A stretch of 64,000 nucleotides of DNA from Gremmenia infestans (Eukaryota; Ascomycota; Leotiomycetes; Helotiales; Hamatocanthoscyphaceae). The translations under genes and the position numbers were made by a program. Below the pieces are notes generated by a model. The model saw only the letters and a list, made by a program, of their open reading frames with translations. It did not search any database and had not been told where the DNA came from. Location: positions 952,501 through 1,016,500 of the forward strand of contig JAFEVB010000020.1 of the NCBI GenBank assembly GCA_032629725.1, read 5' to 3'. Of the stretch, positions 36,270 to 45,210 are shown in pieces (the first letter of the stretch is position 1; every line of letters starts with the position of its first letter).

Positions 36270-37249
36270 TCAACAGCTCAAAACGCTAATCTTGCGTGAG
36301 GCCGTAGAGACAGTACTCGCCTGTGTGTAAAACTCAGGTTTGTAAGATCCATCAAGGATAGCAGCTTTCATGGCCCCGTCCCCGCTTAATTCCGCAAAAG
36401 CCTCATTCACAACTGGAAGCGCTTGCCAAAGACTCGCCGGGGTAAAATTCGCCGGAACAGCGCCGTCTGCGGGCGCCAACGTATAAATGACAGCCTTGGT
36501 AAAAGCGAGCTCGTTGATCCCGGCTATGGTTTCGGCACTCGAAGACGCTATCACGCTGAATGCTCCACGGCCACTGTACGAGTCCGGAATTGCCTCTGTT
36601 GTCGAAGGCAGGAAGCTGGCAGCGTGACAGGCGTCGATGAGCTGGAAAGTGTCGACACCCGTCCCAGCTATGATGTTAGTGTCGATGCTTTTCCAATCCA
36701 CCGAGAAGCTCCCATCATCATTAGATCTAGAAGAGGTCAGATTTGGATCTCAAAAGCACTGCTCTGTGAAGCGAAAAAGTTGACTTCCGAATAAAGCTGT
36801 CAGATATTGGATCATATGACTTACGCTGTCCATGTGCCGCCTCTATTACCATGCCCTCCGTATATAATAATGACGAGTGATCCAGGTCCACTCAAACCTT
36901 GGAACAGTGATGTTATCTGGCTTTCGAGAAACGACTGGGCGTTTGAACCTTTGGGGATCGGGATGTCACGGACTGAAGCGCCGTACTGCAGGAAGATGTG
37001 TTGCATGGCGGACAGTTCAGCCTTTACTTGAGGTACATCGCCATCAGATCCATCGTAATCGTAGTGGATAGTAGCGACCTCGATGGTGTCGTAAGATGGA
37101 AGAGCGTCAATGTCGAGACCCGTTAGGGATCCCTTCGGGCGAGGAGGATCGTTCGCCATTACGGACCTTTCTTCTGTGATGTCGGCCCCAAGTACATGAT
37201 CAAGTACAAATATCGAACATAACAGCGAAGAATACGAAAAGAAATGCAT
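36270..37249 (-). CDS. Caspase-fold (peptidase C14-like) protein with a signal peptide, two exons
   Basis: Exons 36825-37249 and 36270-36726 give 293 aa. The fold is recognised from VIIIYGGHGNRGG (catalytic His about 133) and TFQLIDACHAASF (catalytic Cys about 175), the His/Cys dyad spacing and context of caspase-like peptidases, followed by GAFSVIASSSAETIAG. The N-terminus MHFFSYSSLLCSIFVLDHVLGAD is a plausible signal peptide, which is unusual because fungal caspase-like proteins are normally cytosolic. The intron (donor GTAAGT, acceptor TTCTAG) lies between the His and Cys halves. No prodomain or p10-like region can be delimited by eye. Substrate specificity is unknown. Its convergent neighbour is a HET gene. 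Confidence 0.82.
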
Positions 37250-38420
37250 GATGATAAGGCGACAGGCGCGACCAGTTCAAAGAATTATCAGGGAAAGATT
37301 GAGCAGAAGATGGAAGAGCTACTAGGGGCGGAGGCATAAGAGAACTTATATCTTTATGATATACAGTCTAGTCATCGTCATACGACAGACAGTACAGGGA
37401 CACCATCAACCTAATAATAACTCAAGATTGGGGCCGCATTCTTCCCGTGTATAAGGTCTGGAAAGGAAACCGTCTCGATTCTAATTCGAAGCTGACTTGT
37501 CTCTCCTAGGATGTCATATTTTCGAATCCTTCCCGAATCGCTTTCCCAAACCCAACGGTCCCAGCTGTCCAGCTAAGTCACTGCAGAAGATCACTCTTAG
37601 AACCACTGCCGTATGATGACGATCCTTCATGGCTCGAACATGTGGGCTGACCTTACCTACAGCAGAAACATTGCGCTTGTGGCAGAGAAGGGCGAAGCAG
37701 CCCGTGTCACTTACGCCATATAGTGCCAAACTAAGGTACGGCATTGAGAACTTCTCCCACCGGTGTCCTAGCTAAGAAATCTTAAAATAATCGCAAATCT
37801 TATTCAGGCCGACGAACATCCCTTTAGGGGCGATCTTCTGCATTTCCCCTGACCACCCGGACAGATGACTGTTTCAGCCTTATAGTTGTACGACCTTGTA
37901 ATAAGGTATTTGTCGGACTATTCCTACTCGGGAGCAAGGCTCGACACTACTATCGTGCCAACACGGGATAGGAGTGCGATGGAGATCCTTAATTTATTAT
38001 TGCTCGAAACCATTGCCTTTTTATACCTCCAATTTCACAAGAATTACACGTGGGTTATAATTTGAAGAAGCTGATTGATGGAAAGTTCTTCGTACTTGAT
38101 CGGTGTCCACGAAAAGATTTAGAGAATGGACATTGAAAGCACAAAAAGCACAAAACAAGATACAAGCTGACTCAGGCAAAAAGACTGCTAATAGCCGAGG
38201 ATTCAAATGATAGTATCAAGCTTCAATTGTTTTCGGCTGATATTTATAAATTTTGACTCTAATTCTAACTGTCGTGTTGAGCAACTTACTACATGTATCT
38301 ACTACCCCGCTGATGTTTTTATAAACATCTTCCATACAGTTTCTTTTCATTTTCTTGCAGTCGTTTCTGAGCAGTCACTCTTTCAGTCGTTGATCGATAC
38401 TTTGTTATCTTCCAACAATC
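37250..38420. other. Divergent promoter region of the caspase-like and adhesin-like genes
   Basis: AT-rich near the adhesin-like gene, with a TATA element. Frames at 37514-37744 and 38021-38206 on the minus strand are unsupported. Confidence 0.55.
38245..38250 (+). promoter_or_regulatory. TATA-like element of the adhesin-like gene
   Basis: TATAAA in TTTATAAATTTT, 171 nt upstream of the ATG at 38421, followed by a T-rich and pyrimidine-rich leader. Confidence 0.4.
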
Positions 38421-41225
38421 ATGAAGCTATTACATAGCGGTCGCCTCCTTCTTGGCCTGGTTTACTTCACGGAATTTACTACTTCTGCCGTTATACAAAC
38501 TTCAACTTCTTCACCAAGTCAAAGTGCCTCCACTGAAAGTAGTAAAGTTTCTTCTGAGGCTACCTCTTCCAGCAGTTCCCACACCAAAAAGACACAAACT
38601 TCGGATTCTTCACAAAGCTCAAGTAAATTTTCGGAGAGTACTAAAGCCTCTTCTTCTGGACATGTTTCTTTAAGCAAATCCCACACGGAAAAAGCGACAA
38701 CAACGGCCAGCTACGAGACAGTCACTCTAGCCTCTGGACTTGTAGTCATAGGCGATGATGCGGTCTTATTCTTTGGAAGCACGTCGATCACTCCAGGAAC
38801 GGCACAGCATACGATCGGATCACATACTGTATCATTCGGATCTAGTGGAGCCTTGGATGTGGATGGAACGACTACTGTATTACCGCCGACTGGAGGTTTA
38901 ACTAGCAGCTCGTCGGCTTTAAGGAGTGGGACCAGCAACACCGCCTCCTCAAGCTCTGACAGCAAGAGCTCTGCTAGCTCTAGAACCTCTCAAATCTCTA
39001 CTACAGGTTCGTCTACTTTCTCTACGTCTGTGGGCAAGAGCGCCTCTTCTAGCACGGAAAGTGCCAATACAAAATCCGCCACTGCAACAGGAACAAACAC
39101 AGAGTCTCATTCAACATCTAGCGGCAAGGATTCTTCCAGCTTCAAAACTCAGGCCTCAAACAGTGGAACGGCTTCCTCTTCTTCAATTGCTCTGGGAACC
39201 ATTTCATCTAGCAGTTCTGATCACTCGGCTTCAAGTCATCACACTGAAAGCACAAGTAGAAATTCAACATCTTCATCGATAGGCAAGGCTACAGACACGG
39301 AAACCTCTGCATCAAGTACAAAATCCCAGGCAAGCTCTCATGGGACGGGTTCAACTCAATCTGCACCATCAGGAGCAAAGAGCTCGAGTTCCACCCTTCT
39401 TCCCGGCGGTGGCTCAGTCAGTACCCCCACTCAAACACCAACCCCATCCGTGGTCATTGCCACCGTTAGTGGAGTGACCGAAACGGCATCATTCATCCCT
39501 ACAATCCTTCCTGCATATACGTCTGTTACAGCGCAGACGACTATTACTACTAGTGATGGTAGCCACGGGCTCATTCCTCTGATTATATTTGCTGGCGGAG
39601 CGGCGTGGTTCCCATTCGGACTTATTCCCCATTTTCCGGTTCCTGCTCCTATTTCCCCGCCGCCGATAGTACCAATTGTACCGCTTCCTATTGGGGGAGG
39701 CGGGAGTACTAAGGCTGGTGCTTCTTCTGGTGCCTCAAAGAGTCCAGCTTCTAGCGCAAGTTCGACTTCTAGTTCGAGGTCGAGCTCCAGCTCCAGCTCG
39801 AGTGCTCTTTGTGCTATAAGACCAGTGCTCAGTATTACTACGCCACCACCGACAGATGCTTCTACCTCGTCGGGGGTAACGACTGGCTCACAAACGGTTT
39901 CGAGTACAAACTCTGCGTCGTCACAATCCGTTTCTGGCTCACAGACTGGTTCGAGTGCAAACTCTGCCTCTTCACCGTCTGTTTTAGGCTCACAAACGGG
40001 TTCAAACTCTCCTACTTCGACCAAAGTATCAACAAGCTCGCAAACGGGCTCGGCGGCAAACACTGGCTCATCACAGTCCGTTTCAGGCTCGAAAACTGGC
40101 TCAAACCTTCCTACCTCGTCGCATGTATCAACAAGTTCACAAACCGGTTCGAGGACATCTTCAAGTAGTGCGGGTCTAAAGACTCAGAGCGCATACCCCA
40201 TCGCCTCGCCTTCCTGCCAGAAAAATACCGTGTCCAATTACGCAACAGATAAGAAATACGTCCTCAACGAAACGACAACGACGGATATCAACACGCTCCT
40301 TTTACAGTTGCGACAAATGAGCTGTACGAACCAATGCTCCCTGCCCGCTGGACTTCCTGAAGGCGTAGCAGTCGCGACAGTCACCGATTCTGGTTCGGGA
40401 TGTGAAATGGCAGTCGCCCTCCCCTTCCAAGCAGAAGCCTACCTGTACCGCGCAACCCTAGCGACCGATGTCGAACAACAAGAGTGCTGGGACTCAACAC
40501 TGAACATTGTGCAAGACTGCGTTCAAAACGGTCCGAACGCCGGGTTCTGGAATGGCGACCACGTCTTCCAATTCTACCAAGCAGGGCTGCGTCCCATTAA
40601 TGGCAATGGTGCCAAACACTCCTCCCTAAACCCAACGTCGACCCTCTTTCCAGCGCCCTCAGGCACAGGTATCGGGCTACCACCCGTAATATCCTCTAGT
40701 AGCTCCACTTCAGTCCCCACACCTACCGGTACAGCAGACTCCGTAAAGTGCAAAACGGATCTCGGTGTCGAGAATTCCTTCACAGTACGGAAGATGCAGC
40801 TCCTCCTTGCCAACAACCAACCCACAGATATCACCGGAGTTTTGAGCATCCTCTCCACCGCGCTCTGTGCCGCACAACAAAGCGGATCGTGCCAATTACC
40901 CTCTTCCATCCCCTCCGGCTCCGGATCAGCACAAATGTCAGGCGAGGATTGTTTCCTGACTGTCATGCTCCCAGACGGACTGATTGCGCAAGTGAACGAC
41001 AACGGCAATCAACAACAGGGTCAATGCCAGCCGGATCTGAATGCCATCATTGAGCAATGTATTGAGCCTGATATTGGAACCGGGGCTCAGAGCTGCTTCT
41101 GGGGTACTGCAGATGCAGGGACTAGTTTCGAAATTTATAGTGCAGCTTTGGGACAGGCGGATAGCCCAGCATTATGGCCTGAGGGTAAATCTGTTTCGTT
41201 GACGCCTTTGTCAGAGCAGACCTGA
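38421..41225 (+). CDS. Large secreted Ser/Thr-rich adhesin-like protein with two C-terminal Cys domains, single exon
   Basis: 934 aa without introns. A signal peptide (MKLLHSGRLLLGLVYFTEF) opens it. A heavily Ser/Thr-rich stalk, presumably O-glycosylated, is interrupted by a compact segment (ETVTLASGLVVIGDDAVLFF...) and a Pro-rich hydrophobic patch (FPVPAPISPPPIVPIVPLP). Tandem Gln-Thr-Gly-Ser repeats follow (about residues 489-580). The last 340 residues hold two copies of a Cys-containing domain, beginning near 597 and 775. Each has a Cys, an L-rich helix, xCxLPxxxPxG, a Cys before MAVALP/LTVMLP, then QxxCxxxLNxIxxxC and FW. There is no clear C-terminal GPI signal, so wall attachment, if any, is by another route. 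I do not recognise a named family; adhesin-like is a description of layout. Confidence 0.85.
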   Translation: MKLLHSGRLLLGLVYFTEFTTSAVIQTSTSSPSQSASTESSKVSSEATSSSSSHTKKTQTSDSSQSSSKFSESTKASSSGHVSLSKSHTEKATTTASYETVTLASGLVVIGDDAVLFFGSTSITPGTAQHTIGSHTVSFGSSGALDVDGTTTVLPPTGGLTSSSSALRSGTSNTASSSSDSKSSASSRTSQISTTGSSTFSTSVGKSASSSTESANTKSATATGTNTESHSTSSGKDSSSFKTQASNSGTASSSSIALGTISSSSSDHSASSHHTESTSRNSTSSSIGKATDTETSASSTKSQASSHGTGSTQSAPSGAKSSSSTLLPGGGSVSTPTQTPTPSVVIATVSGVTETASFIPTILPAYTSVTAQTTITTSDGSHGLIPLIIFAGGAAWFPFGLIPHFPVPAPISPPPIVPIVPLPIGGGGSTKAGASSGASKSPASSASSTSSSRSSSSSSSSALCAIRPVLSITTPPPTDASTSSGVTTGSQTVSSTNSASSQSVSGSQTGSSANSASSPSVLGSQTGSNSPTSTKVSTSSQTGSAANTGSSQSVSGSKTGSNLPTSSHVSTSSQTGSRTSSSSAGLKTQSAYPIASPSCQKNTVSNYATDKKYVLNETTTTDINTLLLQLRQMSCTNQCSLPAGLPEGVAVATVTDSGSGCEMAVALPFQAEAYLYRATLATDVEQQECWDSTLNIVQDCVQNGPNAGFWNGDHVFQFYQAGLRPINGNGAKHSSLNPTSTLFPAPSGTGIGLPPVISSSSSTSVPTPTGTADSVKCKTDLGVENSFTVRKMQLLLANNQPTDITGVLSILSTALCAAQQSGSCQLPSSIPSGSGSAQMSGEDCFLTVMLPDGLIAQVNDNGNQQQGQCQPDLNAIIEQCIEPDIGTGAQSCFWGTADAGTSFEIYSAALGQADSPALWPEGKSVSLTPLSEQT
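39885..40160 (+). repeat. Coding tandem repeats in the adhesin-like gene
   Basis: Imperfect 17-25-codon units built on GSQTGS, SSQSVSGS and VSTSSQTGS recur at least five times. The nucleotide sequence is also similar between units (GGCTCACAAAC-GG-TTC-AG), so unequal recombination could change copy number. Confidence 0.75.
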
Positions 41226-42049
41226 GGGTTTTTTGTGTAGGAAATAGGTATTCTTGGCTTATTGAATTGTACATCCGTGTCGTTGTCTAAGATTTCTTCA
41301 TGTCTGAACACCTTTCCTCGGCACGCTCGCTAGAAGAGGCCATTTCTGGATCTCATGAAGGTTTTCATTTGTCTAGGCTATATTTGATATACTAGGGTGA
41401 GCGGAGGAATATACATATATATAAAATTTGATTGCGTCTTTCTGTAAATTTAACTCTAAACATGGCATGCCAACGAACTTGCGCCAGGGCAGCATTTCGC
41501 CAAGATCACCAATCAATTTCACAAAACAAGAGGAATACGAGGAGAATGGCTAGGGAGATGATAGGAACGTTGGTTAAGGAAGAGACAACGACCGCAAATA
41601 AATTTTTGAGAATGTAAGAGGGAGCGACTAAGGCCCTGCAAACATGAGCTCCCAACAATCACTTTGATTCAGGGGTACCAAACTCTTGGCACGGGGTCCT
41701 ATTCTTTATTTCAGAGGTATGGTTCTTGCCAACGTTTCTACCATAGCAATATGACTGAGTTTCTGACTCTCTCCAGTGCAAGCGGTGATTGAAAAGTACA
41801 GCACATTTGACTGCCCTTTCAGTTTGCATCAAACCTCTGTCTTGTCCTAGCAATCATAATCAGCCTATATAATGGTCGATATTGTTGCTTCCCACTCCCC
41901 TTTCTAGCCATCAACCCTACGAATCGAAAACCGCAGAAGGATTATCAAGCCCCCATTTCCCTACCTGGTACAAAGTATGTCTTCTAGAGAACAACCAGCC
42001 GCTACTAGCACGTCTACTGCGCAACTGGCTACAGGGAGACTTACAAGGC
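41226..42049. other. Intergenic
   Basis: 3' flank of the adhesin-like gene. The reading frame ahead of the small predicted gene is open from about 41882 but lacks an ATG. No other content. Confidence 0.5.
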
Positions 42050-42405
42050 ATGCATCCTAGCAACACAAATATTTTCGGTCCTCTAAATGCAGCAGAACCG
42101 AAACTTCTCGAGACGCTACTTATCGGCCCTTCCTCCGGGCGCGCTGCGTCGTTAGTATCGTAGCGGGTAACCCCCCACTATCCTCTATTCAGCTTACCAT
42201 CGCATCCTACAAGAGTGTCGCGACCCGAGACCCTGCTAACTTTACATACAGCATCGCATGCGGTGTCTCAACGTTTGCTAATGACAATGAAACACTTGGG
42301 CCTATGATCGGCGTGGATTGGACTACGAGTACTTCGGTGGACTTGACATCATTCAGCGAGGCGTTACAGAAATTGAAAGAGGGTACAATCACCTACCGTA
42401 GCTAG
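42050..42405 (+). CDS. Possible small two-exon gene or gene fragment
   Basis: Exon 1 (42050-42150) and exon 2 (42252-42405) join in frame to 84 aa. The donor is GTTAGT at 42151; the acceptor is ATACAG at 42251, preceded by a textbook GCTAAC branch site. The product (MHPSNTNIFGPLNAAEPKLL... ending LQKLKEGTITYRS) has normal amino-acid composition and no known motif. The same frame is open upstream to about 41873 without an ATG, so this could be the 3' end of a decayed gene rather than a complete one. Confidence 0.3.
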
Positions 42406-42993
42406 TTGCGTGATCCAAGGAGGGAGGAGGGAAAGAGTGCTTCAGTTGGAGTTGAAGTTGGAGTGAAAGCTTGCTGTGCCATATAATTAAGAACTTCAAG
42501 TCACAAACGGCTCTCGGAGCCACTCAACTAGCATTTTAATTGCTAGATCTATGCAAGACTTTCAACTCAAACCTACAGGATGAGAGCCAGGCTGGTCTGG
42601 ACGGCAACTATAATTTATTTCCAGTTTCCAGGGGTTATAATGTTTGGGAGAGTGAAGATGATAAATGTCACACGCGTTCGGTTCCTCGACCGAGGAGCAT
42701 GTTCCAGATGGTAGAACATTTTAAAAGCTACAGAATAGCTAGATTGATAATTGCCTTATAATACGCCTTATATTTTCAAGGATGTAAAAGATGGGTTAGT
42801 ACTCTCCCAGAGAATGGAAATGTTGTGTTTGCAGACAAGTTAGAAGAGATCATGTAAACAACTCAAGAGAATCAATAGGGGCTGAAGCGAGGCCGGAGAC
42901 GATGTTTTCCCGCTCCGGAGGGTTCATCCAAAAAATATTCAGCCTCGCACCAAAAACGCCAATCTCCAAATCTTCAAAGGAGTCCAACGACGC
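42406..42993 (+). other. Intergenic, TRM1 promoter
   Basis: No supported gene. An open frame at 42540-42761 carries no motif. Confidence 0.55.
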
Positions 42994-45210
42994 ATGAAAC
43001 TATTCTCAGCAACCATCTGTAGGGCTTTTCGAAGACATGTGATTGTGGCCACGAAATCTTTTCAACTTCAAAGGGCCAATCGCATTTCCTTACACACAAT
43101 GGCCTCGAACCCGCTTCCAGATATCACTGCCACCCCAGCTGCTGATCAGCAAATCCTTCATGATGGCAATGAATATTCAACGATCAAGGAAGGACTGGCA
43201 CACATCCTCATACCTGCGTCTGCGGCGAAAACCCCTCAGAACTCTCCTAAGGGAGAAAACCAAGCTCAATCGGTGTTTTACAATCCCATTCAACAATTCA
43301 ATCGAGATCTAAGCGTTCTGGCAATCAAGGCATACGGCGAGGAGGTTATTGAGAGGAAGCAGAAGACCGCACAGAAATCTCGACAGAAGCTGCTTGCAAA
43401 AAAGAAAGAGAAGCAAGAGAAAAAGCGAAAGCGTGGGGAAGATGGTGTTGGCGAAGCCCCGCGAAAAGCTGGAAAACTCGACGAAACGAATCAAACCCCG
43501 AATATCGAATCCGCAAACACGAAACTTGTAGCCCCACATGAAGTCGATGGCGAGTCGCAGGTCGGAGATGAACAAAAGGCTATTGAACATCAGTTGTCTC
43601 TTGAAGATCCAGCTCAGACGCCCAAGGTACCAGATGCTTCAAATACAGCTGAACCTGAGTCGGAAACCCATCCTCCTGCTTCAAATACTACAGGTACGAC
43701 CAAAGAACGTCCCGCCAATACTTCCAAGGCGGCATTCACAATCCTCGATGCACTCTCAGCCACTGGTCTGCGAGCCCTGAGATATTCTCAAGAGATCCCT
43801 TTTACCACTTTAGTTACAGCGAATGACTTATTACCGGATGCTACGAAGATGATCAAGATGAATGTGAAGCACAACAAGTTAGAAGATAAAATCGAAGCCG
43901 TGACTGGCAATGCCTTGTCCCACATGTACAATGTGGCACATGGAGAATCCAAGGAGGGAAACAGCCCAGCAAACCCACGAACAAAGTACGATGTGATCGA
44001 CCTCGATCCATACGGCACAGCTGCACCATTCTTAGACGCTGCGGTTCAGTCTGTCCGGGAAGATGGAGGACTTTTATGTGTTACATGCACGGATGCTGGA
44101 GTCTGGGCTTCGAATGGTTATCCTGAGAAAGCCTTTTCTTTATATGGAGGTATTCCTATCAAGGGCATGCAATCTCACGAAGGTGGCCTTCGCCTCATTT
44201 TACACGCCATTGCTTCTTCTGCCGCCCGGTATGGTTTGGCCATGGAACCGCTCCTCTCCCTCTCTATCGACTTTTATGCTCGAGTGTTTGTCAGAATCCA
44301 CAAATCACCAGCAGATGTCAAATTTCTAGCTGGCAAGACCATGGTGGTATATAATTGTGATAGTGGCTGCGGAGCATGGACGACGCAAATGCTAGGCAAG
44401 AACAAACTCGCGCCGAACAAGAGCGGCAAAGGTCATTTCTGGAAGCACGTATTTGGAATGGCTCCTACTGCGAATGAGAATTGCAGTCATTGTGGTACGA
44501 AGACTCATATGGCAGGACCTATGTACGCTGGTCCACTCCACTCTCCAGCATTTATCAAGAAAATATTGGACGGACTACCTAGCGTTTCTAAAGACACATA
44601 TCGAACTTATGACCGAATCGAAGGTATGCTTACTGTTGCGCTTGAAGAAGATCTCCCAACGTTGGATGAAGACCCGAACTCCCCAACGGCATCCGCAAAG
44701 ACCAACAGGTACGACCCCGCGGCTATTGATCACTTCCCGTTTTTCTTCGTTCCATCTGCCCTTGCAAAGGTCATCCATTGTGTTACACCTCATGAGAATG
44801 CACTTCGGGGAGCACTAAGACACCTTGGATATCGAGTCACGAGAAGTCATACAAAGGGTGGAACTATCAAAACTGATGCACCGTGGGATGTGATCTGGGA
44901 AGTCATGAGAGAGTGGGAAAAGCAGAAGGCGCCGATCAAGGAAGGCGCTGTCAGGAAAGAAACTGCCGGTTACAAAATTCTGAAGCTTGGCGAATCAAAG
45001 GAGACACGGGGGGCCGAAAATGGAAGACTTGATGTCGGCGGAGCGAACAAAGAGCAAGATGAACAGGACTCTTCGAATTCGAAAAAGAAGCTCGAAGTTG
45101 TGTTCGACGAAACGCTGGGAAAAGAGAAAGATGCAAAGAAGATCGTTAGGTATCAGCTGAATCCACGGGAGAATTGGGGGCCAATGAATCGTGCGAAGGG
45201 CAAGGGATAA
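42994..45210 (+). CDS. TRM1: tRNA (guanine(26)-N2)-dimethyltransferase, single exon
   Basis: S-adenosylmethionine-dependent enzyme that makes m2,2G at position 26 of cytosolic and mitochondrial tRNAs. 738 aa without introns. Family blocks are clear: KEGLAHILIP, SVFYNPIQQFNRDLSVLAI, FTILDALSATGLRALRYS (methyltransferase motif I), DVIDLDPYGTAAPFLDAAV, LLCVTCTDAGVWA and the zinc-binding pairs CDSGCG and CSHCG. A Lys/Glu-rich charged insertion (about residues 120-250) separates the first two blocks, as in other fungal Trm1 proteins. The first 35 residues are basic and amphipathic (KLFSATICRAFRRHVIVATK), like a mitochondrial presequence, and a second in-frame ATG at 43099 (MASNPLPDI) would give a form without it. 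Confidence 0.95.
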   Translation: MKLFSATICRAFRRHVIVATKSFQLQRANRISLHTMASNPLPDITATPAADQQILHDGNEYSTIKEGLAHILIPASAAKTPQNSPKGENQAQSVFYNPIQQFNRDLSVLAIKAYGEEVIERKQKTAQKSRQKLLAKKKEKQEKKRKRGEDGVGEAPRKAGKLDETNQTPNIESANTKLVAPHEVDGESQVGDEQKAIEHQLSLEDPAQTPKVPDASNTAEPESETHPPASNTTGTTKERPANTSKAAFTILDALSATGLRALRYSQEIPFTTLVTANDLLPDATKMIKMNVKHNKLEDKIEAVTGNALSHMYNVAHGESKEGNSPANPRTKYDVIDLDPYGTAAPFLDAAVQSVREDGGLLCVTCTDAGVWASNGYPEKAFSLYGGIPIKGMQSHEGGLRLILHAIASSAARYGLAMEPLLSLSIDFYARVFVRIHKSPADVKFLAGKTMVVYNCDSGCGAWTTQMLGKNKLAPNKSGKGHFWKHVFGMAPTANENCSHCGTKTHMAGPMYAGPLHSPAFIKKILDGLPSVSKDTYRTYDRIEGMLTVALEEDLPTLDEDPNSPTASAKTNRYDPAAIDHFPFFFVPSALAKVIHCVTPHENALRGALRHLGYRVTRSHTKGGTIKTDAPWDVIWEVMREWEKQKAPIKEGAVRKETAGYKILKLGESKETRGAENGRLDVGGANKEQDEQDSSNSKKKLEVVFDETLGKEKDAKKIVRYQLNPRENWGPMNRAKGKG

